Numbered from the stretch's first letter, positions 1 to 9,618 are shown. The stretch: 64,000 nt of DNA from Brucella pecoris (GCF_006376675.1 NZ_VEWK01000001.1:186001-250000), one strand, 5' to 3'. Notes: generated from the letters alone by a model not told the origin. Made by a program: numbers and translations.

Positions 1-732
1 GTTGTTGGTCAGATAGTACTTGTTGATGTCTGCCCAGCCGACCGTATAGGCCTCGGTCGCGCCACACCACGCGACGCCGTCGAGCTCGCCAGTCTGGATT
101 GCGACTTCGATATCTTCCCATGGCAGCGTAACTGGCACGACGCCGAATTTGGTCAGGAAGCGCCCGCCGGTTGGGAAGGTGAAGACCCGAAGCCCCTGCA
201 GGTCAGCGACGCTGCGGATCGGTTTGGTGGTCACGAAATTGCAGGGATCCCAGGAACCGGCGCTGAGCCAGGTAACACCGGGAATTTCCTTGTAGGCCTC
301 TTCCCAGATTTCATTGAGTCCATACCAGTTGAACAGTGCTGGCACGTCAAGGCTGTAGCGTGATGCAAAGGGGAAATAAGCCCCAAACACAGCCACATCG
401 ACTGGCGATGCCATGGAGTCATCGTCGCTTTGCGCGGCGTCGATTGTGCCGGACTGAACGGCACGGAAAAGCTCGCCCTGCGGCACAAGCTGGTCGGCAG
501 TATAAAGTTCGATCACCATGTCGCCGTTGGCCGCTTTGTTGAAAGCATCAATCGACGGCTTGATGACATGCTCGGCAAGGGCCGGGCCCGCATAGGTCTG
601 GAGACGCCACTTGATCGGGCTTTGTGCCCTGACATAAGGCGTTGCAAGCGTGCTTGCACCCAGCGCACCAACGGTCGTTAACCCGGCTTTCTTGAGAAAA
701 TCGCGTTTGTTAAGCTTACTATTCTCACTCAT
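1..732 (-). CDS. TRAP transporter solute-binding protein (DctP family), C-terminus beyond window
   Basis: Periplasmic solute receptor of a TRAP (tripartite ATP-independent) transporter. The frame is open from the ATG at 732 to base 1, giving 244 codons; the family is usually near 350 residues, so about a third lies outside the window. The N-terminus has a twin-arginine-like export signal (KRDFLKKAG at residues 9-17, with KR in place of RR, then a hydrophobic alanine/glycine stretch). It is the last gene seen of a minus-strand set: amidohydrolase, dctQ, dctM, dctP. The solute cannot be read from the sequence. Confidence 0.85.
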   Translation of the reverse strand, partial: MSENSKLNKRDFLKKAGLTTVGALGASTLATPYVRAQSPIKWRLQTYAGPALAEHVIKPSIDAFNKAANGDMVIELYTADQLVPQGELFRAVQSGTIDAAQSDDDSMASPVDVAVFGAYFPFASRYSLDVPALFNWYGLNEIWEEAYKEIPGVTWLSAGSWDPCNFVTTKPIRSVADLQGLRVFTFPTGGRFLTKFGVVPVTLPWEDIEVAIQTGELDGVAWCGATEAYTVGWADINKYYLTNN

Positions 733-831
733 GCCCATTCTCCCACTCTTGTTTGAGTTCACCCTTTATTTGTCCGGCCTGGCCCTTCGGGCTCTTGTTA
801 CCGACTTATGCGTATTCTCCTGTAATTATCG

Positions 832-2157
832 TCATCGTCCGGTGTACCAGTTTGGCAACCACATCGCGATCTGCGGGAAGATCATCAGGATGATAATGGT
901 CAGCACCATGAGGAAGAAGAAAGGCACGATTGAACGATAGATGTCTATCAGTGTGACTTCTTTTGGTGCCAGCGCTCGCATCATGAACAGATTGTACCCG
1001 AAGGGCGGCGTGATATATGCGATCTGGCAGGTGATCGTGTAGAGTACACCAAACCAGATGGCGTTGAAGCCGAGGCTCTTTACCAGCGGTATGTAGAGCG
1101 GCGCTACGATGACCAGCATCGCCGTGTCATCAAGGAACATGCCCAATATGATGAACGAAAACAGCATCAGCACCAAAATTGTCCATGGCGACAGATCGAA
1201 AGTATGGAGCAATATGCTTTCGATGGCTTTTACCGCTCCAAGACCGTCATAGACCGACGAGAAGCAAAGCGCGGCCAGAATGATCCAGAGGAACATGCAG
1301 GTGACGGTAAGGCTGTTCCGTGTCGTGGTTTCCCAGACAGTCTTGTTGAGGCGTCCGGTGAAAAGCGCGGCAAGTGTCGCGAGTAGCGCGCCGACGGCGG
1401 AGCTTTCCACAAGGCTGGTAACGCCTGTGAGGAACAGTCCCATCATTGCGCCAAACACGACGAGCGGCAGAATTCCTGCGCGCAGAGTGACAAAACGATC
1501 GTGCCACGTGATTTTGTCCAGTTCTTCCTGCGGCAATGTCGGCCCGAGCTCGGGCTGGAAACGGCAACGTATATAGATGTAGATCGCAAAGAGCGCGGCC
1601 ATGAGAAGGCCGGGGCCTATACCTGCAAGCCACAACTGTAAAACCGGCTGCCGGGCAATCATCGCATAGAGAACAAGCACCACGCTTGGCGGAATAAGGA
1701 TGCCAAGCGAGCTGCCAGCCTGGATGACGCCCGTTACCATAACCTTGTTGTAGCCACGTTTCAGCAATTCGGGGAGTGCCACGGTGGCGCCGATTGCCAT
1801 GCCCGCAACGCTCAGGCCGTTCATGCAGGAGATGATGACCATCAGGCCGATCGTTCCAAGCGCCAGACCGCCGCGAATGCCGCCGAACCACACGTGGAAC
1901 ATGCGATAGAGATTGCTGGCAATGCCGGACTCCGAGAGCATGTAGCCCATGAAGACGAAGAACGGCACCGTGATAAGCGGATACCAGTTCAACACCGCAA
2001 AGGTGGCGTTATACGGCATCTCAAATGAGCCCTTGCCCCAAAGCAGGAGCGCGGCGAGTGACCCGACGAAACCGATCACGCCGAATACGCGCTGCCCGGT
2101 CATGAGCAGTACCATCATGGTTGCAAACATGAAGAGCGTAATGAATTCCGAACTCAT
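832..2157 (-). CDS. dctM: TRAP transporter large permease subunit (DctM)
   Basis: Inner-membrane large subunit of a TRAP transporter, which moves a solute with the sodium or proton gradient after receiving it from the periplasmic binding protein. 441 residues is typical for DctM. Almost the whole length is hydrophobic, with about a dozen membrane segments and the conserved GILIPPS stretch near the middle. Its ATG overlaps the dctQ stop by four bases (ATGA), indicating translational coupling. The binding-protein gene starts about 100 bases downstream. Confidence 0.93.
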   Translation of the reverse strand: MSSEFITLFMFATMMVLLMTGQRVFGVIGFVGSLAALLLWGKGSFEMPYNATFAVLNWYPLITVPFFVFMGYMLSESGIASNLYRMFHVWFGGIRGGLALGTIGLMVIISCMNGLSVAGMAIGATVALPELLKRGYNKVMVTGVIQAGSSLGILIPPSVVLVLYAMIARQPVLQLWLAGIGPGLLMAALFAIYIYIRCRFQPELGPTLPQEELDKITWHDRFVTLRAGILPLVVFGAMMGLFLTGVTSLVESSAVGALLATLAALFTGRLNKTVWETTTRNSLTVTCMFLWIILAALCFSSVYDGLGAVKAIESILLHTFDLSPWTILVLMLFSFIILGMFLDDTAMLVIVAPLYIPLVKSLGFNAIWFGVLYTITCQIAYITPPFGYNLFMMRALAPKEVTLIDIYRSIVPFFFLMVLTIIILMIFPQIAMWLPNWYTGR

Positions 2158-2705
2158 ATGTGATGCCCTTCCTCAATGGCAGGACCCGCAATGGTGCTGA
2201 TCGGCTTTCCACGCAGGGATGCCCAGTCCTTGAAGAAATTGGAGACGCATTGCAGCAGCAGAAGAAGAATGCCGACCGTCATGATGAGCTTGATCGGCCA
2301 AAGAAGTGGCGCCCAGGCGGTATAGTTCTTCTGGCTGTAAACGATTGCGTAATTGGTCGATGAAATGCCGCCCGCGACCATCACTCCAAGATAGAAGATA
2401 ATGAACAGGATGGTGATCATGTCGGTAATCATTTTCCTGCGCGGGGAAAGGCGGTCGAAGAACAGGTCCATTCGTACGTGCGCGCCCTGCTGCATGGCAT
2501 AAGCGCCGCCGAGCAGATAATAGGCGGAGAGCAGAAACTGGGACATTTCCAAGACCCAGTTGACCGGCACGCCGAGGACTACGCGCGAAAAAGTCGAATA
2601 CAGAAGGCATGCGCCGAGCACGAAGAAAAGATACATCGCGAAGCGCCCGACATAGTAATTCAATGCATCAATGTATTTGACGAACAGTCTGATCGGTTTC
2701 GGCAT
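2154..2705 (-). CDS. dctQ: TRAP transporter small permease subunit (DctQ)
   Basis: Small four-helix membrane subunit that pairs with DctM. 183 residues with four hydrophobic segments; the stretch around WVLEMSQFLLSAYYLLGGAY followed by an acidic/aromatic region is typical of DctQ. It overlaps dctM by four bases and starts 11 bases after the N-formylglutamate amidohydrolase-like gene, so all four genes are probably one transcript. Confidence 0.92.
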   Translation of the reverse strand: MPKPIRLFVKYIDALNYYVGRFAMYLFFVLGACLLYSTFSRVVLGVPVNWVLEMSQFLLSAYYLLGGAYAMQQGAHVRMDLFFDRLSPRRKMITDMITILFIIFYLGVMVAGGISSTNYAIVYSQKNYTAWAPLLWPIKLIMTVGILLLLLQCVSNFFKDWASLRGKPISTIAGPAIEEGHHI

Positions 2706-2716
2706 TTCCGGCTCCT

Positions 2717-3511
2717 TCAGGCTTTCTGTTCCGTGTTGGGAAGACCGATTGCTTCCGCAATGTCCTTCAATATCGTTGCAAGCTTTTCGGCCCAGGCAGT
2801 TTGTGCCGGACCATCGGCAATCTCATCGTTGCGGAGTTCGATCATCACGCAGGGGGCGTTGCGAGGGCGTGCGTGTCGTTCGAGCGTGTAGTAGACGCGG
2901 TCGGCTGGCGAATAGGGTTCGTTGACGCCGACATTGAGGCTTACGTTTTCCCGCAGCGCGGCGATCAGTGGCCTCGCGATCCGGTCGTCCTCGTCATGTA
3001 TGATTCCGATCTGCCAGGGTCGAGCGGCACCGCGATAGACTGGCGTAAAGGAATGGATCGTTACGATCCAGGATGGCAATCCGCGTCGTGTACGCTCTGC
3101 AATCACGTGTTCGACAGCAGTGTGGAATGGGCGGTGAGAAAGATCGATACGCGCCAGACGTTCGATGGAGTTGAGCGCGTGATTTCCGGGCACCACGGTC
3201 GTCTCGCTGATTTCCGGAATGAGGTCGTGGGCGTCGAGCGGGCGATTACAATCGATCAACAGTCGCGAAAGATGGCTTTCGACAAGAGGCGCATCGAGAG
3301 ACGTAGCGAGATGTCTTGCGACTTCGATTGCACCGGGGTCCCAGGCGATATGTGCCTTCAGGGCATCAGCGTTCAAGCCGAGTCCCTGGAAAGTCTCGGG
3401 GATGAAATTGGATGCGTGTTCGCAGACAAAGAGATAGGGGCTTTCCCCATCCTTGTTGAAGACAGAAACAGACTCACACGAAGCCGTGCGATGTTCTCGC
3501 TCGTCCGTCAT
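2717..3511 (-). CDS. N-formylglutamate amidohydrolase family protein
   Basis: Member of the N-formylglutamate amidohydrolase family (HutG-type; PF05013), metal-dependent hydrolases that split N-formyl-glutamate to formate and glutamate. 264 residues, with the family signatures VCEHASNFIPE near residue 30, AWDPGA near residue 57 and a conserved DCNRP stretch. It leads the TRAP operon and no other hut genes are nearby, so a role in histidine breakdown is not supported here. Hydrolysis of an imported N-acylated or formylated amino acid is a reasonable inference. Divergent from the RpiR regulator at 3653. Confidence 0.85.
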   Translation of the reverse strand: MTDEREHRTASCESVSVFNKDGESPYLFVCEHASNFIPETFQGLGLNADALKAHIAWDPGAIEVARHLATSLDAPLVESHLSRLLIDCNRPLDAHDLIPEISETTVVPGNHALNSIERLARIDLSHRPFHTAVEHVIAERTRRGLPSWIVTIHSFTPVYRGAARPWQIGIIHDEDDRIARPLIAALRENVSLNVGVNEPYSPADRVYYTLERHARPRNAPCVMIELRNDEIADGPAQTAWAEKLATILKDIAEAIGLPNTEQKA

Positions 3512-3652
3512 TCTATTCGTTCCCCGCGCTGTAACTTATGTTACGTTTTTTCCAATTATGCGCTATTGCGGATTATTTGATACGTCCTATGATTATTTGT
3601 CAAACACAATTTCGCCCAAATTCAAAAAGGGCCTGCTGAAACAGGAAGTGCT

Positions 3653-4483
3653 GTGCCGGTGCATGCAAGCGTTGCGGAACTGATCAATGAGCGGATCGAT
3701 ACGATGCCGGCGGGTGAGCGAAGTGCAGCGCAGACGCTGATCGCCAATTATCCGATGCTGGGCTTGAAAACCGTTGCGGAATTTTCCGGTTTGGCCGGTG
3801 TCAGTTCTCCGACGATCTTGCGCTTTGTCAACAGGCTTGGGTTTCAGAGCTATCCTGATTTTCAGGCGCGCTTGCAGGATGAGCTCGCAGCCCAGTTGCA
3901 GTCACCACACCATCGCAACGAGCAGCCGGGAACCGGACCAGACACTGCCTATCCGGCGGTGGAACATACGTTGGAGAATATCCGTGAGAGTTTCCGACAT
4001 CTCGGCGAAAGGCAGTTGCGACAGGCTGTTTCGGCTTTGAGCGGCGCCAAGGGAAATGTCTACCTGATCGGTGGGCGTTTCACCGATCCCATTGCGCAAT
4101 ATATGGCGGCGCATATGACGGTCATTCGTCCGCATGTCTTTCATTTGGGCGGTCAGGAAAGTGTCTGGCGTGACCGCCTTCTCGATATGAGCAAGCGCGA
4201 TGTGCTGGTGGTGTTCGATATTCGCCGCTATCAGGACAGCCTTCTGAAACTGGCTGAAAAGGCGCGGGCGCGTGGCGTGGAGGTTATCCTTGTTACCGAC
4301 CAGTGGCTTTCACCAATCGCACGTGTGGCGAGGCATGTTTTGGCAGGACGTACCGCTGTGCCGTCAGCCTGGGATTCGTCGGCAGCGCTTTTTGTTCTGG
4401 CGGAAACGGTCATTCGCGAAATGACAAGAATGTTGGAAAAAGACAGCGCCGCGCGCATTGCGGAGCTTGAGGGGCTACGCTAA
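3653..4483 (+). CDS. MurR/RpiR family transcriptional regulator
   Basis: Transcription factor with an N-terminal RpiR helix-turn-helix (residues about 5-80, including the SSPTILRFVNRLGF recognition region) and a C-terminal SIS sugar-isomerase-type domain (residues about 120-260) that usually senses a phosphorylated sugar or related ligand. 276 residues with a GTG start at 3653; a good ribosome-binding site is not obvious. It is transcribed away from the amidohydrolase/TRAP operon and is the likely regulator of that operon. The short inverted repeat GTAAC-TTAT-GTTAC at 3531-3544 in the shared promoter region is a possible operator. Confidence 0.88.
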   Translation: MPVHASVAELINERIDTMPAGERSAAQTLIANYPMLGLKTVAEFSGLAGVSSPTILRFVNRLGFQSYPDFQARLQDELAAQLQSPHHRNEQPGTGPDTAYPAVEHTLENIRESFRHLGERQLRQAVSALSGAKGNVYLIGGRFTDPIAQYMAAHMTVIRPHVFHLGGQESVWRDRLLDMSKRDVLVVFDIRRYQDSLLKLAEKARARGVEVILVTDQWLSPIARVARHVLAGRTAVPSAWDSSAALFVLAETVIREMTRMLEKDSAARIAELEGLR

Positions 4484-4511
4484 CCGGAACGATGCCTTTT
4501 CGGGGCGCACT

Positions 4512-5165
4512 TTATTCCAGCCCACAGGCACGCAGAAATAGCGTCGAAACCTCTTTCTCGATCCGTTCAAGGTCGAGCGGCTCGTCCTTGTCGAGCTTCA
4601 TCATGCTGCGGACCTGTGCTTCAAAGTCCGCATAATGCTGGGTAACCGCCCATATATGCATCTGGAATAACAACGGATCGACAGGCTTGATGCGACCGTC
4701 GTCCACCCAAGACTGGATGAGACGGACTGCATTCTGGGTTGCAGACTGATGTTTGGTCCAGTGGCGTCCGAGATAGGGCGCACCATTGGCGATTTCGGTG
4801 GTGAAAAGGCGCGAAGCCTTGGGGTTCTTCTGGCTGTATTCGAGCTTGGCACGGATATATTGGCGGATAACCTTGGCAGGGTCGTCCTCCGTATTGGCTC
4901 CGAGGAAAATGTCTTCCCATTCGTCGAGGATATAGACGATGATATCCTCGTAAAGCTCTTCCTTGCTCGAAATATAATAATGCAGTTGCGGCTTGGTGAG
5001 GCCAGCGCGGTGCGCAATGCCCTGCGTGGATGCCCCCACAAGGCCTTTTTCGGCAAATTCGTCAATCGCGGCAGCTCGTATTGCGCCGAGAATGCGCCGC
5101 CTGCGTCCGAGAACCTTGTCCCGTCCGGTCAGTTCGGTGTCGTCATTCTCGTCGCCGTTGCTCAT
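4512..5165 (-). CDS. TetR-family regulator, RutR-like
   Basis: TetR/AcrR-type repressor of 217 residues. The N-terminal helix-turn-helix (residues about 25-75, with the typical GLTKPQLHYYISSKEEL recognition helix) is followed by a C-terminal ligand-binding domain resembling that of RutR, the uracil/thymine-responsive regulator. It is the last gene of the minus-strand operon headed by the creatininase-like gene, 26 bases after the ABC binding-protein gene. A palindrome similar to the RutR site lies at 11367-11380 at the head of that operon, so autoregulation with a nucleobase-like inducer is the best guess. The ligand is inferred. Confidence 0.82.
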   Translation of the reverse strand: MSNGDENDDTELTGRDKVLGRRRRILGAIRAAAIDEFAEKGLVGASTQGIAHRAGLTKPQLHYYISSKEELYEDIIVYILDEWEDIFLGANTEDDPAKVIRQYIRAKLEYSQKNPKASRLFTTEIANGAPYLGRHWTKHQSATQNAVRLIQSWVDDGRIKPVDPLLFQMHIWAVTQHYADFEAQVRSMMKLDKDEPLDLERIEKEVSTLFLRACGLE

Positions 5166-5191
5166 CTGTACCTGCCGCGATTGAGGAGGGG

Positions 5192-6202
5192 TTATTGGCC
5201 CAGCTTCTTCTTGATGTCGAGCCCCACGCCCTTGTTTACGAAGGCATCGGTCGCGACCTTGGTCATGTCGAGTTCGTCACCGCTGACGATCCCGGCCTTG
5301 CGGGCGAGTTCGTAAAACGCCTTGACGCGATCCATCGAGATTGCGCCAATTCCCTTTTCAAGCGTATCGCCGCTGTCGATGAGCTGAAGGTTCTTGATCC
5401 GCTCCAGTTCCGCATCGAGCGTTTCCTTGCTCATGTCCGGGTTATCTTTCAGGATCAATTCGTAGGCTTTGCTGCGGTTACCGTAGAGGAAATTGGTCCA
5501 GCCTTCGATGGAAGCACTGACGAAGCGCTGTACCAGATCGGGGTTCTTTTCGATCAGATCCTGGCGGGTTTCGATCGTGTTGCCGTAAGTGCTGTAGCCA
5601 TAATCGGCGAGAAGATAGGTCGTGACCTTTGCACCTTCCTTTTCGGCATAGATTGGTTCGGCGGTCGCATAGGCTTGCTGCACGGCCTTCTTGTCGTTGA
5701 GGAACTGGGCGAGGCTATAGCCATAAGGGCGCAGTTGTTCGTCCTTGAAACCAAAGTCCTTGACGAGCCAAGGCCAGAACGAGAACTGACCGTCCTTCGA
5801 AATCAGGATTGTGTCGGCATTGGTCAGATCTTTGAAATCCTTGTACGCGCCCTCGTGCGCCATCAGTGCCTGCGGGTCCTTCTGGTAGAAAGCGGCAACA
5901 ACCGTTGTCGGCACGCCGTTAGCGACGTTATTGAACGACAGAAGCAGATTTCCGGTCAGCAGGAAGTCGAGGCGGCCAGCGGCCAGCATCGGGCGATTGT
6001 TGACCTGTGGTCCGCCCATTTCAATTTGCACATCGAGGCCGTATTTCTCGTAGGTGCCGTCGGCAACAGCTTGATAGAAACCGCCGTGACCGGCTTGCGC
6101 CAGCCAGTTGGTGCCGAGCGTCACCTTGTCGAGCGCATAGGCCATCTGTGCGGAAAGGCCCATGGAAAGCGCAGCCAGAGCCGCAACCAGTGTCTTTTTC
6201 AT
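5192..6202 (-). CDS. ABC transporter substrate-binding protein, NMT1/THI5-like
   Basis: Periplasmic receptor of an ABC importer of the SsuA/ThiY/NMT1 class. 336 residues with a clear signal peptide (residues 1-23, ending AQMAYA), then the typical TLGTNWLAQAGHGGFYQA start of the mature domain. Proteins of this class bind small aromatic or heterocyclic compounds such as hydroxymethylpyrimidine, riboflavin precursors or sulfonates. It lies between the FAD oxidase gene (17 bases upstream) and the RutR-like gene, and works with the permease at 8770 and ATPase at 9623. A pyrimidine-like ligand is suggested by context only. Confidence 0.9.
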   Translation of the reverse strand: MKKTLVAALAALSMGLSAQMAYALDKVTLGTNWLAQAGHGGFYQAVADGTYEKYGLDVQIEMGGPQVNNRPMLAAGRLDFLLTGNLLLSFNNVANGVPTTVVAAFYQKDPQALMAHEGAYKDFKDLTNADTILISKDGQFSFWPWLVKDFGFKDEQLRPYGYSLAQFLNDKKAVQQAYATAEPIYAEKEGAKVTTYLLADYGYSTYGNTIETRQDLIEKNPDLVQRFVSASIEGWTNFLYGNRSKAYELILKDNPDMSKETLDAELERIKNLQLIDSGDTLEKGIGAISMDRVKAFYELARKAGIVSGDELDMTKVATDAFVNKGVGLDIKKKLGQ

Positions 6203-6219
6203 TTTTGGTTCCCCTTGTT

Positions 6220-7599
6220 TTAATCGGTCAAAGCCATGTCGGCGGTCCAGCCGCGCGTTTTACCCGGATTGAGCAGGCCATATGGGTCGGCTTGCTTCTT
6301 GAATTCGATCTGCACGCTATCGATCTCCTTCATCCCGCCATCCTCGATGGTGTAGGCATGCGGATCGTAGATATCGCAGCCGTCAATCTGCTCCAGTTCC
6401 TTGATCAGCCGGTACATCTCGTCGCGACCTTCAAAACGCACAAGCGGAAGCGCGAAAATCTGCACTTCGCCTTCAAGGCGCGCCATTTCGTGATGCATAT
6501 ATTGCGTTTCGCCATAGCGCTCGATCTGGCGTGTAACGACATCGACATTGAACGGACGCGGATAAGCGACCTGAAGATAGGTCCAGCCTTCCTCGGCTTT
6601 CAGCGCCTGCAAGGTTGTATGGTTCCAGCCGCATTCATAAGCAGGCTGCAGTCCGCTTTTGTGCAATTCATCTAGCGTCATGGCGAAGGAAACCTTGCCG
6701 CCAAATTCGGTGGCGAGCGTTTCGAAACGGGCCATTTCTTCCGGTGCGATCATAGCAAAAACCGCATCCTTATCGGATGGGAAAAGATTGCCGAACTTGG
6801 TGTAAAAGCGTGCAAAACGGCGATCAACTGTGGTCAACAGATAGCAGTCGAGGCTCTCTTCCAGCGCCTTGAGGCAAAAATTGAGCGTTGCCTCGTAACT
6901 ATCGAAAAGCGCTGCGGTATGTATCCAGTCTGTCGCCTTGGTGAGACCGATTTCCAGCTCCAGAATGATACCATTGGTACCATAAGCGTGCTGGACCTTA
7001 TGAATGTCACGGCCTGTCAGCTCGATGATCTTCGGTTCCGGTTCGACGGTCAGAACCTTGACCGAATAGACATTACCATCATCGCGCAACATGCCGTGAC
7101 GCAGTGAGCCAATGCCGCCGGAGCCACCGGAGAAAAAGCCGCCAATGGTGGCGATCCGTCGGGTCGACGGATACATCAACAGTTCCTGGCCGGTTTCACG
7201 TACGGCATCGTCAAGACGTGAAATGCGTGCGCCACCTTCCACGCGCACCTTGCCGGGCTCGATGGAAATGATGCGATCGATCTTGGTCATGTCGAGAATG
7301 ACGCCGCCTTCAAGCGGAACGCATTGGCCGTAATTGCCGGTACCTCCACCGCGAACAGTGATCGGAATACGCAATTTTGCGGCGGCTGCCGCCACGCGAC
7401 GCACCTCATCCTGATCTTTCGGGATGACGACGAGGTCGCCGACATAATGGCCGATATCTTCGGTCAGGATCGGGCTGTACCAGAAATAATCGCGGGACCG
7501 CAGCTCGACCTGCTTTGGGTCGTCATAGATGCGGATGCCTTCGATTTCGGCGCGAAACGCGGCCCAGTCATAGATGCGCTGTGGTGCGGCAGAATTCAT
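6220..7599 (-). CDS. FAD-binding oxidoreductase (FAD_binding_4 / glycolate-oxidase-like)
   Basis: Flavoenzyme of the PCMH/VAO type, 459 residues. The FAD-binding domain fills the first half, with the pyrophosphate loop ITVRGGGTGNYGQ near residue 80 and GGFFSGGSGGIG near residue 155; the rest is a substrate domain unlike GlcD in detail. It overlaps the deaminase gene by four bases (ATGA), so the two are probably translated together. It may oxidise the product of the deaminase or the imported compound itself. The substrate is unknown, and no cytochrome or iron-sulfur partner is encoded nearby except the divergent flavoprotein at 11495. Confidence 0.88.
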   Translation of the reverse strand: MNSAAPQRIYDWAAFRAEIEGIRIYDDPKQVELRSRDYFWYSPILTEDIGHYVGDLVVIPKDQDEVRRVAAAAAKLRIPITVRGGGTGNYGQCVPLEGGVILDMTKIDRIISIEPGKVRVEGGARISRLDDAVRETGQELLMYPSTRRIATIGGFFSGGSGGIGSLRHGMLRDDGNVYSVKVLTVEPEPKIIELTGRDIHKVQHAYGTNGIILELEIGLTKATDWIHTAALFDSYEATLNFCLKALEESLDCYLLTTVDRRFARFYTKFGNLFPSDKDAVFAMIAPEEMARFETLATEFGGKVSFAMTLDELHKSGLQPAYECGWNHTTLQALKAEEGWTYLQVAYPRPFNVDVVTRQIERYGETQYMHHEMARLEGEVQIFALPLVRFEGRDEMYRLIKELEQIDGCDIYDPHAYTIEDGGMKEIDSVQIEFKKQADPYGLLNPGKTRGWTADMALTD

Positions 7600-8768
7600 G
7601 GGGTTCTCCGATTAACTTTTTTACCATCGCGCCAGACGACGCGACGCGCCTGCGGGCGGCTGATGAGATCGTTCAGGTCTATTGCGTCGTGCCAGACAAA
7701 ACTGGCCACGCCACTTGCCTGTGGTTGCTGCACGCATTTGCTGCCAATAAGGCGGGCGGGCAGGGTGGTGATGCTGTCGAGCCAGTCCTGCGGCTCGATA
7801 TGGCAAACAGGCGCTGCGAGACGAAGAATGGCGAGCGGGTCATAATCGCCATAAGGGTAGAATGCATCGCGGACATTGTCGGAAGCGAGCATGACATTCA
7901 TGCCTGCTGCGCGCGCTTCTTTCAGCGGCGCAACGCTGCGAAGGCGTGGGGATTTGCCGCCAAGCCTGTCCTGAAGATAGAGGTTTGTTGTGGGCAGCGA
8001 AACGAGCGCGGTGCCTGCATCTGCAGCAGCATGAAGAATGCGCTGCAGTTCGTCCGGCTTGCGCAGTGACAGTGAGCAGGCATGACCGCACAATACCCGG
8101 CCCGCCATGCCATGGCGTTTGGTTGCCGATACGATCAGCGAGAACCCGTCCGCTTCGACATCCAGACCTTCATCGACATGGAAGTCGAGGTTGAGATCAT
8201 GCTGCACGGCGAGGCAGAACATCTCTTCGATCTTGGCTTCAAGATCGGCATTGCGATAGAAAAATGCCCCGAGCACGCCGCCGTCTTTTGCAACGCGGAC
8301 CGCTATTTGCCTGCCTGCTTCGAGCACAAGATCACCGTGGACAAGCGCTGCAAGCTGAAGGTCGATCCGGCCTTTCCATTCCTCGCGCAATTCATTGAGA
8401 ACGGGCCAGGCAGTCGGCACTTCCGGCGCTGTCCAGTCGATATGGCTGCGCATTGCGCCGACGCCCTGTTCGAATGCAGCCTCAAGTCCTTTGCTTGCAC
8501 GGGTGCGGATATCTTCCGCACTCCAGTTCTTCCGGTCCGTGCCCATCAGGTCTATGGCGTCGAACAAGCAATCCACTCTGGCGCTGCCATTTTCTGCAAT
8601 ACGCTGGATCGTGAAGGTCTTGTCGAGATGAACATGGACGTCCGTGAAAAGCGGAGTGACAAGTCCGACATCCGCTGTCTGCGACGGCACAAGCGAGGCG
8701 ATGCGGTCGCCTTCGATCTTGATGTCGTAGTGTCCGGAAAGTCCGGCTATGGCCACGCCAGTCAGCAT
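7596..8768 (-). CDS. Amidohydrolase, cytosine-deaminase (CodA)-like
   Basis: Metal-dependent amidohydrolase-superfamily enzyme, 390 residues. The metal and catalytic residues match the spacing of E. coli CodA: H45 and H47 (HVHLDK), H197 and E200 (HVDE), H229 (CGHACSL) and D297 (ASDNVRD). That pattern supports hydrolytic deamination or ring opening of a cytosine-like heterocycle such as cytosine, isocytosine, creatinine or a hydantoin-related compound. It sits between the ABC permease gene (1 base away) and the FAD oxidase (four-base overlap), so it acts on the compound imported by this operon. The exact substrate cannot be decided. Confidence 0.87.
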   Translation of the reverse strand: MLTGVAIAGLSGHYDIKIEGDRIASLVPSQTADVGLVTPLFTDVHVHLDKTFTIQRIAENGSARVDCLFDAIDLMGTDRKNWSAEDIRTRASKGLEAAFEQGVGAMRSHIDWTAPEVPTAWPVLNELREEWKGRIDLQLAALVHGDLVLEAGRQIAVRVAKDGGVLGAFFYRNADLEAKIEEMFCLAVQHDLNLDFHVDEGLDVEADGFSLIVSATKRHGMAGRVLCGHACSLSLRKPDELQRILHAAADAGTALVSLPTTNLYLQDRLGGKSPRLRSVAPLKEARAAGMNVMLASDNVRDAFYPYGDYDPLAILRLAAPVCHIEPQDWLDSITTLPARLIGSKCVQQPQASGVASFVWHDAIDLNDLISRPQARRVVWRDGKKVNRRTP

Positions 8769-8769
8769 C

Positions 8770-9618
8770 TTAGCGCTCGCGACGGATTTCGCTTTCGTGC
8801 CAACGCCCGAGGACGAGGCGCGACAGCCAGCTCGTGATGAGGAAGATCACAATGCCGAGCAGCGAGACGAGGAAAAGTGCCGCAAACATGCGCGGAATTT
8901 CGTTGCGGAAGCTCGATTCCAGAATACGTGAGGCAAGACCTGTGCTTTGGCCTGCTGTACCGGCAACGAACTCAGCCACGACTGCACCGATCAGTGACAG
9001 GCCACCGGCGATTTTCAGCGCGGCCATGAAATAGGGCAATGCGCTCGGTGCCAGCAGATAGCGCAGGCGCTGCCATGGAGAAGCGCGGTAGAGCTTGAAC
9101 AGGTCGCGCAGATTGTGGTCGGCGCTGCGCAATCCAATTACCGTGTTGGAGAGGATCGGGAAGAACGCCACGATCCATGCACAGATCAACAGGGCTGAAA
9201 ATGTATCGCGCACATAGATCAGGATCAGTGGTGCAATAGCGATGACCGGCGTGACCTGAAGAATAACGGCGAAGGGAAAGAACGCCATTTCTATCGGGCG
9301 TGACAAGGCGAAGACCATGCCGAGCAGAACGCCGCCAATAATGGCACAGGCGAGCGAGATCAGGGTCAGCTTTACCGTAAACCACATGGACGCCATCAGG
9401 GACGGGCCATCTTTGAAAAGCGTTTCGGCAATGAGCGATGGCGCGGGGATCAGGTAGTGCGGCACCTGATAGTAGCGGACGAGACCTTCCCATATGCCAA
9501 GTGCGATGATGATTGCCAGTGTCGGCATGACGATACGCAAGGTGCGCTCACGCCGGGCGAGGCGGTCCTGTTCGGAATTGAGAACGGGCAGTTCGTTTTG
9601 CATCTGGTTCATTTGCAT
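8770..9618 (-). CDS. ABC transporter permease (SsuC/ThiX class)
   Basis: Inner-membrane permease of 282 residues with about six membrane segments and the cytoplasmic EAA-type loop (RDLFKLYRASPWQRLRYLLAP region) that docks to the ATPase. Belongs to the BPD_transp_1 family found with NMT1-type binding proteins. It lies 4 bases downstream of the ATPase gene and 1 base upstream of the deaminase gene in the same operon. Confidence 0.92.
   Translation of the reverse strand: MQMNQMQNELPVLNSEQDRLARRERTLRIVMPTLAIIIALGIWEGLVRYYQVPHYLIPAPSLIAETLFKDGPSLMASMWFTVKLTLISLACAIIGGVLLGMVFALSRPIEMAFFPFAVILQVTPVIAIAPLILIYVRDTFSALLICAWIVAFFPILSNTVIGLRSADHNLRDLFKLYRASPWQRLRYLLAPSALPYFMAALKIAGGLSLIGAVVAEFVAGTAGQSTGLASRILESSFRNEIPRMFAALFLVSLLGIVIFLITSWLSRLVLGRWHESEIRRER

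Noticed and set aside
3531..3544. GTAAC-TTAT-GTTAC as a firm RpiR operator
   Set aside because: Five-base arms only, no second copy, and no known consensus to compare; kept as a remark under the regulator.
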